Position numbers and translations under genes: made by a program. From Prorocentrum cordatum (Eukaryota; Sar; Dinophyceae; Prorocentrales; Prorocentraceae), in assembly GCA_963575745.1 (NCBI GenBank), contig CAUYUJ010021045.1:46629-110628 (forward strand): a stretch of 64,000 bases of DNA, written 5' to 3'. The notes beneath the pieces are model-generated. The model was not told where the DNA came from. It ran no database searches and worked only from the letters and a program-made list of their open reading frames with translations. This document shows, one piece after another, positions 30,981 to 40,288 of this stretch (positions are counted from its first letter, which is position 1; the number at the start of each line of letters is the position of its first letter).

Positions 30981-31639
30981 CCCATGCGGTGCAATCTATG
31001 CGAGGCGGCGACGGCGACGACGGGGCGGCGACGGCGAGCACGGAGCCGCCACACCGCCAGGCCCAGACGAAGGGCGGCGGCGACGGGGCGGCGACGGCGA
31101 GCACGGACCGCCAGACCGCCAGCCAGGGCCAGCCCCCTAGAACCCCCACGTGCAAGCATTGTTTGAGGAAGTGCTGTTTAATCGTTTCACTCACTACACC
31201 AGCCCATGTCGCATCACCGTAGGTGTGTGGTGGTGTGCTCGTGCCCATGGGGAGCGGCAGGTCAGGCAGGAAAGTCCTGAAGGTGATTGGTGGAGATGCA
31301 GTTGTAAAGACCGTCCGAGAAGATGAGGAGGAGGAGGGCCATTGTAACCCCAAGAGTCATCAATCATGTTGGGGTAAACCCTCCTCCCAAACTCCCTCTT
31401 CATAGGCCCCCACAACGGTTCCTTTCCACTGAGGGGGTTGCCTCGCTGGAAGACAACAGCTTGAAGATTCTGAAGCATGCCAATACATTGCTGTTTGGAT
31501 GTCAACGCCACGGGTCAACCTGATTGCTGCGTCTTGACGATCCTGAATCGCGCCAGAACGCCATTCCTGCGATTTCAGCACAGCGAACCAACGTAACTGA
31601 TACACCCTCATAATCCTGAACCCGTCCAAAGCACCATGT
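30981..31639. other. GGCGGCGAC-rich block, then low-repeat stretch
   Basis: GGCGGCGACGG repeats (31000-31115) mirror the GCC part of composite U. 31320-31390 has a GAGGAGGG/CCCTCCTC hairpin. A 109-codon minus frame (31360-31689) has protein-like composition, but no family was recognised. Confidence 0.35.
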
Positions 31640-32100
31640 CTGGTACGCTGATCATGAGAATCCGTGAAACTAGTGCACACATCTTGCAAATGTTAACGAA
31701 TGTGCGCGGCGCTAATGCGAGAGCAATATGTTGAAAAGGAACCGCCCCCAACCCGTGAAATTCTTGTAAGTTGTTCAAATGTGCGCGACGCTAAGGCGAG
31801 AGCCACATTCCCGCCCTCAATGCGTGAAACTCTTACCATTTGGTTAAACGAATGCGCGCGGCGCTAAGGCGAGAGCCACATTTTGAAAAATCACCCGCCC
31901 TCCAGCCACGAAATTCTTGCAAACTTTAATGAAGAGAGAGAGAGAGAGAGAGACTTATAGAATAACAAACATTTTGAAACCCGCCCTCCATCCGTGAAGC
32001 TATTGCAAATGTGTAAAACGAATGTGCGCGGCGCTAAGGTGAGAGCCACGTTTTGAAAACGTCCCGCTCTCCATCTGTGAAACGGCTGTCATTTGTTAAG
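31640..32100 (+). repeat. Tandem repeat of about 75-90 bp, 4-5 units
   Basis: GTGCGCGGCGCTAAGGCGAG with variants at about 31700, 31773, 31854 and 32024, each followed by AGCCACATT and CCGTGAAA-like sequence. (AG)n at 31931-31953 interrupts one unit. Confidence 0.85.
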
Positions 32101-32126
32101 CTTCAGAGTCATAAATGGTGAGGAAG

Positions 32127-32262
32127 TCTTAGGCGAAACGCCCAGCTCGCCCTAAAAATTGGCCTCGGGGTGCGACAGGGAGAAGTAGTTGTTTATGAGG
32201 AAAAGGAATGGAGGAAGAGGAGGAAGACGAGGAGGAGGAGGAGGAGGACGAGGATGAGGACA
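32127..32262 (+). mobile_element. Family P module ending in purine array, copy 2
   Basis: AGGCGAAACGCCCAGC, GCCCTAAAAATTGGCCTCGG, GGTGCGACAGGGAGAAG and GGAAAAGGAATGG, then GGA/GAC repeats from 32213. Confidence 0.6.
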
Positions 32263-32401
32263 AGATGCAGACGAGGAGGTCGGTCGGTCTGTCGGTCGAG
32301 GACCTCGGGTGACTCAGTCAGTTGAGCTCTGTCTGGGGGTTTAGGCATCAAACTTAGCCAGCAGCCCAGTGGATGGCCACTTTAAAGAATCAGCCCAAGG
32401 A

Positions 32402-32470
32402 AAATGGAGGAGGAGAAGGAGGAGGAGGAGGAGGGGGAGGAGGAGGAGGAGGAGGAGAGGGAGGAGCAGG
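32402..32470 (+). repeat. (GGA)n array
   Basis: GGA with GAA and GGG interruptions. Confidence 0.95.
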
Positions 32471-32736
32471 GGGTCTCTCGACAGCTTCTCGGGGCAGGCA
32501 TGGGACCAGACCAGATCGTGAACAAGACGTCTCTTTGGGAGGCTTCTGGAGATGTCTTGAGAGGTCTCTCGGGGACCTCGTGGTTGCAATTGTCTGACCT
32601 CCTGGGGCCTCTCGAAGCAGCTGTTTGGACTTCGACCTCCGGGTCTTCTCGAGGGCTTCCTTCAGGCCTGCCAGCTGTCTGCAGGGCCATTTGATGGAAA
32701 GTTTAGTATCTCAATTCCACCAGAAATGCTTGCATT
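32471..32736. other. Spacer, nothing recognised
   Basis: The plus frame reads TSLWEASGDVLRGLSGTSWL, but CTCTCGAGG-type motifs suggest a decayed repeat. Confidence 0.3.
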
Positions 32737-32738
32737 TA

Positions 32739-32905
32739 CGGTGCCGTTTTTAATACATGCTCCGCGTGCGGATCATGTATTAAAAATGCAGGGATTTTGT
32801 ATTAAAAACAACGATGCGCTCATGCATAAATTCACTCATACATTAATCATGCATTACACATCCTATATGTTTTAGAAAAAATCCTATGTATTAAAAACTG
32901 TCCTG
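32739..32905. mobile_element. Family B TIR element, copy 1
   Basis: Left CGGTGCCGTTTTTAATACAT, right TGTATTAAAAACTGTCCTG, flanked by TA on both sides (32737-32738, 32906-32907). It carries the nested hairpin TTTTTAATACATG ct CCGC gt GCGG at CATGTATTAAAAA. Confidence 0.88.
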
Positions 32906-32919
32906 TAGGGGTTATTTTT

Positions 32920-33540
32920 CTGCTGAGGAACTGGGCCCGGTCGTCGGTCCGGCTGGCTCGTGGCCGCCCGTGGCCGCCCGTCGCCGTCGTCTCTGGTCAC
33001 GGCTCTGACTGTGCGAGGCTCACACTTTGCATTGCTGCGTACAGTCGGGGCGCTGAAGAAGGAATCCTTTTCGTTGGGGAGGGGCTCGGTGTTCCTTGAT
33101 TGTTCTGCAGTTTGCCTTCAGTTTTCCTTAGGTTTTCCATGGGAAATCGAAGTTCAACGTATGGGAAAAAGGGGCCCCGTTCCTTATTTAAGGTTCCTTA
33201 GGTCAACGCCCCGACTGTATTGCTTTGCATCGCTTTGCATTACGGTGTATTGGCTCACATGTGTTGGCATCGGCGTTGCATTGCTATTCGTCGATCCACG
33301 TTCTCTTGCATTGCGTTGCAGTTCTTGGCGCTGCGTTGGGTTGCTTTTTGCATTGCGTTGCGCTGCTTTGCGCTGCTCTTCATTGACGTATGGTGTGTTG
33401 CATTGCTTTGATTTGCGTTGCATTCCGTTGCATTGCTTTGCACCTCATGGATTGCACCACATTGACTGCACCACCTGATTGCACTACCACGCTGGCTAGC
33501 ATCACCACTATTGTTGATTATCATTAGTTTCATTATTCGT
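32920..33540 (+). repeat. Composite U, copy 2, with R inserted
   Basis: GGCCGCCCGTCGCCGTCG block, then TTTGCATTGCTGCG, element R, TTGCTTTGCATCGC and TTGCAT hexamers to about 33445, then TTGCACCACATTGACTGCAC. Confidence 0.75.
33042..33217. mobile_element. Family R TIR element, copy 2 (176 bp)
   Basis: CAGTCGGGGC...GCCCCGACTG flanked by TA (33040-33041, 33218-33219). Same length as copy 1, with scattered substitutions. It sits inside a TTGCATTGC array. Confidence 0.92.
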
Positions 33541-34011
33541 CTTATTGTTTTTGTATTTGACTACGCTCTCTGCCCCCCCTTCTTCCGCGCAAATGCCTCG
33601 GACCACGATGCTTACCCCCCCTCTCTTCCTGGCCCACCCTCTTCGACGCACCCGACTTGCATGAAACAGGACGCCGGCGCACCCGAGAAAGTTGCAGCCG
33701 TGCCCTGCCCCCTCGCGCTGCAGAACGACCACGACGGCGTCGGCCCCCCGGGGGAAGCCTTGCCAGGCCCTGGGACCGTCGAAGCACCGCTCGGGACGAC
33801 GAGCTGGCCCCGGGGCGGAGCCCACAGCGGGCCACGCTGCGGCGCAAAGGTCACGACGCAGGCTGCCCCCGGGCGGGTCGGCAGCAGGCTCCACGCTCTG
33901 CTTCCTCCCTCCGTCTCTTGCAGGGCTCTGGCCCGGCCGGATCCCAGCCCGGGGGGCGGCGCGCGGCTTCGAAGGCCCTTCCCTTCGTTCCGCCTTCGAG
34001 TAGGAGTAGGA
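33541..34011. other. Protein-like plus frame containing a G module
   Basis: The 172-codon plus frame 33511-34029 starts with a hydrophobic stretch and continues with mixed composition. However 33741-33820 (CCCCCCGGGGGAAGCC, CCAGGCCCTGGGACCGTCG) is a family G copy, so the frame is probably not a gene. Confidence 0.25.
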
Positions 34012-34160
34012 GATCAAATGCAGAATTGACTTACCCCAGAATTTATTTGTTGTTCGTCGAGTCGCCGAGAGGCTGCGTAGCAGTCCACGAACGTTCTACT
34101 GTTTCCCTTCTGGACGCGACGAAAAATCAGTTTCGGGGTAAGTCGGTTCTGCGGTTGATC
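34012..34160. mobile_element. Family Z TIR element (149 bp)
   Basis: Left GATCAAATGCAGAATTGACT then TACCCC; right GGGGTA then AGTCGGTTCTGCGGTTGATC. 26-bp inverted ends with four mismatches. AT-richer interior. Confidence 0.75.
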
Positions 34161-34595
34161 CCCCTACTCGACGCCCAGGCGCCGCATGCGTTGCACACCA
34201 GGTGTGCTCGGCCAGCTTCGGGGCGTGGGGCCCGCACGGAGCGAATCGGCTCGAGGGGTGCGGCAGGGAGGCGCGGTCTGGGGCTCAATAGGAGGGTTTG
34301 CGTGGAGCCTCCTCCAACCGCCCTGGCCCTGACCAGTCGCCCCCCCCCCCCGCCCTCGCCCTCTTCCCAGGCGCCCCAGGATCCTGCCAAGGCGGCCCAA
34401 GCCAGGGCACCAGGAACCAGGACGCTGCAGACCAGGACTTTTTGCAAGAGCCGCCGGGAGAAGAATGGGGAAAACGGAGAGAGAATGTTTCGACACGCCG
34501 CTGCGGCTCTCTCCAGTGCGCCATCGCCCTGGGTCCCCAGAAGGCCCCACCAGGGAGCCCTGGGAAATCCGCAGGGTGCAACTGAGGGGGGCAAC
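34161..34595. other. GC-rich stretch, no gene identified
   Basis: Long frames on both strands extend from neighbouring pyrimidine arrays. No domain recognised. Confidence 0.35.
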
Positions 34596-34872
34596 TCCTC
34601 CCTCCTCCTTCTCCTCCTTCTCCTCCTCCCTCCCTCCCTGTTCCCTCCTCCCTCCTCCCTCCCTCCCTCCTCCTCCCTCCCTCCTCCCTCCCTCCTCCTC
34701 CTCCCTCCCTCCCTCCCTCCTCCTCCCTCCCTCCTCCCTCCCTCCTCCCTCCTCCTCCTCCCTCCCTCCTCCCTCCCTCCCTCCTCCTCCCTCCTCCCTC
34801 CCTCCCTCCTCCCTCCCTCCTCCTCCCTCCCTCCTCCCTCCCTCCTTCTCCTCCTCCTCCTCCCTCCTCCCT
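34596..34872 (-). repeat. (CCTCCCT)n polypyrimidine tract
   Basis: Alternating CCT and CCCT units. Gives a 543-codon plus frame together with the next tract; repeat artefact. Confidence 0.95.
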
Positions 34873-35007
34873 GGCCCACTCGTCGCCGATCGGGGCCTGG
34901 GCCCCCGAACCCTGCCCAGGGACGTGCGGTGCCGCGATCGAGCAGGCCCATCGCCGATCTCTCGGCGACGCACCGCCCGTTCCAAGCCAGTGCTCCGCAG
35001 GGACACG
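34873..35007. repeat. Possible diverged H module
   Basis: GCCGATCGGGGCCTGG and CCCATCGCCGATCTCTCGGCG resemble the H body (compare 16100-16215). No terminal repeats left. Confidence 0.35.
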
Positions 35008-35240
35008 AGGGCCTCCTCCTCCTCCTCCTCCTCCTCCTCCATCCTCCTCCTCCTCCTCCTCCTCCTCCTCCTCCTCCTCCTCCTCCTCCTCCTCCTCCTC
35101 CTCCTCCTCCTCCTCCTCCTCCTCCTCCTCCCTCCTCCTCCCCCTCCCCTCCTCCTCCTCCTCCTCCTCCTCCTCCTCCTCCTCCTCCTCCTCCTCCTCC
35201 TCCTCCTCCTCCCCCTCCCCCTCCCCCTCCTCCTCCTCGT
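35008..35240 (-). repeat. (CCT)n array
   Basis: More than 200 bp, near pure, with CCCCTCCCC interruptions. Confidence 0.97.
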
Positions 35241-35410
35241 GCCCGCTGCCCCGGCGCCCCCGCGCCGCTCCCGGCCACTGCCCCGTGAGGGGTTGGCCGC
35301 CTCGCCTTTCGCGCGTCCCTTTCTTCGCTGTTATTTCGGCTGCTGCGCGCTCGGCCGCCGGCCGCTGCTCTTGGAAGGCCCTCGTGTCCACTCCCCCCTG
35401 TCACCAGCCT

Positions 35411-35572
35411 TACGTACGAACAAGGACATAGACATAACAACTCGGAGGTCCGCGCGGGTTTCTCGGATCGGCGCCGGAGGCGCCGACGGGGGGGTCCAGC
35501 GCGGGTACGAGAAATCCGCGCGAACCTCCGAGTCTTTATGTTTATGTCATTCTTCGTTCCCCTACTCGTGCC
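35411..35572. mobile_element. Family C foldback element
   Basis: Left GACATAGACATAAC...CTCGGAGGTCCGCGCGG, centre GGCGCCGGAGGCGCC, right CCGCGCGAACCTCCGAG...TTTATGTTTATGTC and GTTCCCCTACTC. Confidence 0.8.
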
Positions 35573-35605
35573 CCCTCCCCCCTGTCGGCAGCCGCGGCAG
35601 CGCCG

Positions 35606-35746
35606 GCGCGGGCGCGGATTTCGCGGATCGGCGCCGGACCCCCCTCCCTGGCGCGCAGAGCGCGCCAGGGGCGGCGCCGGAGGCGCCGCCGGATCCACGC
35701 GAACCTCCGAGTCTTTATGTTTATGGCAATATTTGTTCCCCGACTC
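35606..35746. mobile_element. Family C foldback element, second in tandem
   Basis: GCGCGGATTTCGCGGATCGG, core CTGGCGCGCAGAGCGCGCCAG, right CGAACCTCCGAGTC and TTTATGTTTATGG. Its right flank is interrupted by D2. Confidence 0.8.
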
Positions 35747-35909
35747 TCAGGAGGGAACAAACACACAGACACAATTAATCGTCGATCCCCCAGGAAATAT
35801 GGGAAAATATGGGAAGTGGGGGGGAAGACAAAAACCCAGAAAATATGGGAAAATATAAGGAATATGTTTTATTTGTGTGTATTTATTTGTGTGTCCTGGG
35901 GCCCATTCA
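35747..35909 (+). mobile_element. Family D element, copy 2 (163 bp)
   Basis: TCAGGAGGGAACAAACACAC at the left, CCTGGGGCCCATTCA at the right, GACTC on both sides (35742-35746, 35910-35914). The next-door paralogue at 35558-35580 shows the unoccupied site. Confidence 0.95.
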
Positions 35910-35949
35910 GACTCGTGCCCCCTCCCCCCTGTCGCCAGCCGCGGCCGCG

Positions 35950-36090
35950 CCGGAGCGGCGGCGAAGGAGCGGTGGACTGCTGCGCCTTCGCGCTGGTCGC
36001 GGCGGTGCCCGGGGCCGAGCGCGTGCCCTTCGACGCGGCTCTGGTGGAGGGCGTGCCGGAGGTGGCGCTGGCTGTACGGAGCCGCGGCGT
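35950..36090 (+). CDS. Protein-like fragment, unknown
   Basis: The plus frame reads GAVDCCAFALVAAVPGAERV and then PFDAALVEGVPEVALAV, almost all codons ending in G or C, before merging into poly-Glu from the GGA array. No family recognised. Possible exon. Confidence 0.28.
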
Positions 36091-36330
36091 GGAGGAGGAG
36101 AAGGAGGAGGAGGAGGAGGAGGAGCAGGAGCAGGAGCAGGACCAGGAGGAGGAGGAGGAGGAGGAGGAGGAGGAGGAGGAGGAGGGGAGGACGAGGGGAG
36201 GAGGACGAGAGGAGGAGGAGGAGGAGGAGGGAGGAAGAGGGAGGAGAGGAGAGGAGGAGGAGGAGGAGAAGAAGAGAAGAGGGAGAGGAGGAGATGGAGG
36301 AGGAGGAGGAGGAGGAGGAGGAGTGGCGCG
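36088..36330 (+). repeat. (GGA)n array
   Basis: GGA with CAGGAG, GACGAG and AGAGGA interruptions. Confidence 0.95.
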
Positions 36331-36881
36331 GTGTCTCTTGCGCTGCCGCGGTGAGCCTGCCTCGCTTCTGGCGGGGAAGCCGGAAGTCCTCCTGCGTGTG
36401 CCGTGCCAGGTCGGAGGCCATGCTGGGGGGCTGCCTGGAGTCTGGAGCCCTCTCGTCGCCATCTTGGGCGCCCTGATCGCCCCCGTTCGGGGGAGGGGTC
36501 CAGACTCAGGGGAGTGGCACCACTCCACACAACGGGCCTCCACCACTCCACTTGCCCCTCGGCCACACCGCCGGCGTGCCTCGCCCCCCGTATTGGCCTC
36601 GGCAGGACAAGACAACGCGAGGCGGTCTCCAAGATAGCCACAAAGACGCCGCGCAATGGTCCAAGGTGGCCACGGAGCCTCCCCAGGGTGGCACCGAGAA
36701 ATCAAAACCTTCAAATACGAAATCTGTTTTCAATGATTTTGGCATGATCGTTGTCCAGAGTCCGATCTGCCTTGAAGGCTTCGACTTGTCATCGAGAGAG
36801 GCCCCAGAAGGGCCCAAGACGGGCCCAGAGGTCCTTCACCAGGATTCCAAAATCGCCCCAAGAGGGCCCCAGGAGAATTCA
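36331..36881. other. Unassigned stretch
   Basis: CACCACTCCAC occurs twice near 36517 and 36540. From 36690 on, AGAGGCCCCAGAAGGGCCC-type sequence resembles the LGPSWG-type blocks read on the other strand. No gene identified. Confidence 0.35.
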
Positions 36882-37000
36882 GGGCTCGAGCTAAACGGTG
36901 TTTGGGCGATTTCGTGGACCGTTTTCGTTTTGTGATCTGAAGCCAACCCGAAGGGAAGCGAAAACAAACGAAAACGACAAGCACTGTTTAGTTCGAGCCC
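36882..37000. repeat. Inverted-repeat element (about 119 bp)
   Basis: GGGCTCGAGCTAAACGGTG...GTTTTCGTTTTGT (36882-36933) pairs with ACAAACGAAAACGACAAGCA...GTTTAGTTCGAGCCC (36964-37000). Confidence 0.6.
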
Positions 37001-37197
37001 CAGGAGAGTTCTGAACCGCGAAAGTGCCCACTGGACCGCGTGCATTTGACGCCACGTTGGTCGCAGGACGGCCCTCTAGAAGGGCTCCTCAAGCTCCAAG
37101 AGGCTCTAACAGAGCCCAAGCGAGCCCCCAAAGGGGGGCCAACAGAGCCCAAACAGGGGCCTGAGAGCACCCCCAACCCCCAAAGGAGTTTCGAATG

Positions 37198-37252
37198 CAG
37201 CGCCGATCTGAGGAATCCGCGCGGACCTCCGAGTTTTTTATGTATATGTCAT
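37198..37252. mobile_element. Family C right-half fragment
   Basis: CAGCGCCGATCTGAGGAATC, CGCGCGGACCTCCGAG, TTTATGTATATGTC. No left half. Confidence 0.7.
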
Positions 37253-37267
37253 CGATTCTCCTTTCTA

Positions 37268-38830
37268 AGAAGAGAGTAGACTCTACCCCCCCCGGCGTTA
37301 TCCGCTCCCTTTTCGGGTATGTAAATCATGTATGATTCTGACCACATGTCCATCCTAAATATGAATTTGCACTATCCCAGGGGGCCGGTATCGCTCCCCC
37401 TAAGGTTCCCTTGTAAAAAACAATACGCGGGGACACGCTTTGTTCTAACATAAGACTTGTTCACGAGTCCCTTGCAAAAAATGAAACGAAGTGCACACGT
37501 GCGCGTCGTCGCGCGCGCATGCCGAAATTCTTCAAAAACTTGCGGTGTCGGAAGGATTTCGCAATCGAGTTTCCAAAAAACATACAAAACACACAGGGTT
37601 TCGCAACACTGATTTGCTAAAAAAGCTTACGCGCGAGCTCTTGCGACATCTTCAGAAAACCACAGGTTTTCAAGATTTTCACAAAATGCTACCAAACGGG
37701 CTTCGCGCGTGCGCATGTCGACATCTGTCGAACGCCCTTGCGCGTGTGCCGTCGCGAGAATCCCCTGCACAAAATGGGACGAAGTGCAGACGCGCGCGTC
37801 GTCGCGCGCGTATGCCGAAACCCTTCAAAACCCATCGGTTTCGGAAGGATTTCAAAATCGTCTGTCCAAAAAATGTATATAAAAAACACAAGGTTTCGCA
37901 ACACGGATTTTCAACAAAAGCGTGCGCGCGCGCTCTTGCGTCGTCGTCGTCGTCGCCGTCCTCCCTCCTCCCGCGTCGTCGTCGTTGTCGTCGCCTACGT
38001 CGTCCTCTGTCGTTCCTCGTGTTCGTCGTCGTCGTCGTCCTCTTTGGCGTCGTGGTCGTTTCCGTCGTCGTTGTCGCCGTGGTCGTCCTTCCTCCTCCTC
38101 CTCCCTCGTCGTCGTCGTCGTCCGTCGTCGGCGTCTCGTCGTCGTCCCTCCTATTTCGTCGCCGTTGTCGTCGTCGTCGTCGTTGTCGTCGTCGTCGTTT
38201 TCCCTCCTCCCTCGTCGTTGTCGTCGTCGGCGTCGCCGTCCTTCCTTCTTCGTCGTTCGCGTCGTCGCCGTCCTCCCTACTCCCTCGTCGTTGTCGTCGT
38301 TGTCGTCGTTGTCGCCGTCGTCGTCCTCCCTCCTCCCTCCTCGTCGTCTTCGTTGGCGACGACGTTGTCGTCTTCGTCGTCGTCGTCTTCGCCGTCGTCG
38401 TCGGCGTCGTCGTCGTCTTCGTCGTCGTCGACGTCGGCGTCGTCCTCGTCGCCGCCGTCGTCGTCGTCGGCGTCGTTGACGTCGTCGTCGTCGTCGGCGT
38501 CGTCGTTGTCGTCGTCGTCGGCGTCGTCATCGTCGTCGTCGTTGTCATCGTCGTCGTCGTCGTCGGCGTCGGCGCCGTCGTCGTCGTCGTCGTCGTTGTC
38601 GGCGTCGTCGAAGTCGTTGGAGACGTCGTCGGTGTCGTCGTAGTCGTTGTCGGCGGCGTCGTCGTCGTCGTTGTCGCTATCGTCGTCGGCGTCGCTGTCG
38701 TTGCCAAGTGCCATTTGGTACTCACCGTCACGGTCTTAAGAGATTTTGCAAACCAAGTTGCGGGTGGGTGGGTGGGATGTTTGCGCGAGCAGTGGAGTGG
38801 ACAACTCACTGCGAACAGAAAGTATTTCCT
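37268..38830 (-). repeat. Inverted K unit with internal CGT expansion
   Basis: Read on the minus strand: head near 38825 (GAGTTGTCCACTCCACTG, CCCACCCACCCACCCGCAAC), then the GAC-type block, then CGCAAGGGCGTTCGACAG and CGACGACGCGCGCGTC, tail GCGATACCGGCCCCCTGG and GGGGGGTAGAGTC near 37290. Confidence 0.8.
37936..38702 (+). repeat. (CGT)n/(GAC)n expansion, about 770 bp
   Basis: GTCGTC with GTCGGC, TTGTCG and CCTCCCTCC interruptions. It occupies the position where forward K units have a short GACGACGTCGACAACGG block. Gives poly-Asp, Thr, Arg, Ser or Val frames. Confidence 0.95.
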
Positions 38831-39540
38831 CCCTTGGAAACCAGCTGAGCCCAGAGGGCTGATGGGACTGCCTCACACCATTTGGACCAGCATTGCCGCT
38901 GCGTCTTCGGTGACCCCTCCACCAGCGGAGCGAGATCGTCAACCTCAAGGACCGCACAATGTGGAGGAGATGGCACGGCCACCACCGTGGAAGGGGTCAC
39001 GTTTGCACCGCCTGGGCGCCGAGGTAAAGTTATCGGGAAAATGGAAAGAATGGCTGGGGCCAACCCATCCACTCTTTCCAGCCCTGGACACTTCCTAGTT
39101 CATGGGATCGCCAACTTCACCTTTCCATGGCTTTACTGCACTCGCTTTGCCAATAGCAGTTCATAGTGTTCTGAGCGTGTCTCTTCTTGTCCCTTCTCCT
39201 CCTCCTCCGCGGCCGCTCTTCTGTCACTCCCGCTGCACAGGCGCACGATTCGCCAGTCCGCGGCCCACTCCAGCCCGAACGCGGCGCGTGACAACCGTCG
39301 CTGCGACGAAAGAGCTTGTCGGTTGCATCCCAGCGCCGATGCCAGCGCGCGGGGTGAGCCACGTCGCTCCGAAACAGAAACGCGTGTCGATTGCATCCCG
39401 GCGACAACGCCAGCGTTCAAAGTCCCAAGCTTGGCAGCATTCTCAGACTGGTGCAGCCGCTTCTCCTCGCAGCGTTCTGGGTCGGGCGGGCTTCAAGTGC
39501 CGTGCTTATAGCGCTTCGCCATGATACGATTAAGTCGGGC
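38831..39540 (+). other. Low-repeat island with a 65-bp duplication
   Basis: GTCGGTTGCATCCCAGCG and GTCGATTGCATCCCGGCG lie 65 bp apart within 39307-39416. Plus frames read GKWKEWLGPTHPLFPALDTS (ends 39098) and a 140-codon frame 39102-39524. Both strands are open; no family recognised. Confidence 0.3.
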
Positions 39541-39570
39541 GCCCCCCCAAGTCTCGCAGCCAACTCCAAG

Positions 39571-39755
39571 TTAGGAGGAGGAGGAGGAGGAGGAGGAGGA
39601 GGAGGAGGAATAGGAGGAGGAGAAGGAGGAGGAGGAAGAGGAGGGAGGCAGAGGAATAGGAGGAGGAGGAGGGGGAGGAGGAGGAGGAAAGAGGAGGAGG
39701 AGAAGGAGGATGGGATTTATGGAGGCAGGACTGTATTGGAGGAGGAGTAGGAGGA
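39571..39755 (+). repeat. (GGA)n array
   Basis: GGA with AATAGG, GAAGAG and GGAGGG interruptions. Confidence 0.95.
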
Positions 39756-39915
39756 GGGAGGATGCAGCCCTCCCGCCGCTTGGCCGCCCTCTCCGAGCGG
39801 GGCCCCGCGCGCGCGCCCCTGCGGCGGAGCCCCCGCGCGCCCCCCCCGCCCCCGGCGCGCAGCGGGGCGGCGCGCCCAATGGGGGCCCAGACCCCCCAAC
39901 GGTCGTTTTTGTCGC

Positions 39916-40070
39916 CCTCCTCCTGCTCCTCCTCCTCCTCCTCCTCCTCCTCCTCCTCCTCCTCCTCTCCCTCCTCCTCCTCCTCCCTCCCCTCCTCCTC
40001 CTCCTCCTCCTCCTCCCTCCTCCTCCTCCTCCTCCTCCTCCTCCTCCTCCTCCTCCTCCTCCTCCTCCTG
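39916..40070 (-). repeat. (CCT)n array
   Basis: Near pure, two TCCC interruptions. Confidence 0.96.
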
Positions 40071-40143
40071 CAGCAGGCCTCCCAAGGTCGTTTTTTGTCG
40101 CCGTCGTCGGCCCGGGGAGGCATCCAGAAGTCGAGCGGTGACA

Positions 40144-40274
40144 TTTAGTTTGTCGATGCCGCTAGGAGCTCCCCGACCTGTGTAAATTGCTCCGATTGGA
40201 GCTGTAGGTTGCGCAGTCATGCGGCTCCGCTCTGGACAACAAAACAGAAAAAAATAAAAACAAACAAAAAAAAG
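40144..40274 (+). mobile_element. SINE-like retroposed insertion with A-rich tail
   Basis: GTCGAGCGGTGACA at 40130-40143 is repeated exactly at 40275-40288. The 131 bp between has about 95 bp of non-repetitive sequence and then an A-rich tail (AACAAAACAGAAAAAAATAA onward). A 14-bp target duplication plus an A-rich 3' end is the standard mark of LINE-mediated retroposition. The source RNA is not recognised; I see no clear tRNA or 5S promoter boxes. Confidence 0.85.
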
Positions 40275-40288
40275 GTCGAGCGGTGACA

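Noticed and set aside
33657-35288. 543-codon plus frame
   Set aside because: Most of it is Pro/Ser/Leu from CCT tracts, and parts are G and GC-rich spacer. Simple repeats keep all frames open.
35747-35909. Family D as a classic solo LTR
   Set aside because: The 5-bp duplication fits, but the ends are TC/CG...CA (or TG...GA/GG in reverse), not consistent TG...CA, and no internal retroelement is seen.
37491-39098. 535-codon plus frame with Val/Ser/Arg runs
   Set aside because: Translation of the CGT expansion in inverted K; only the last 100 codons are non-repetitive.
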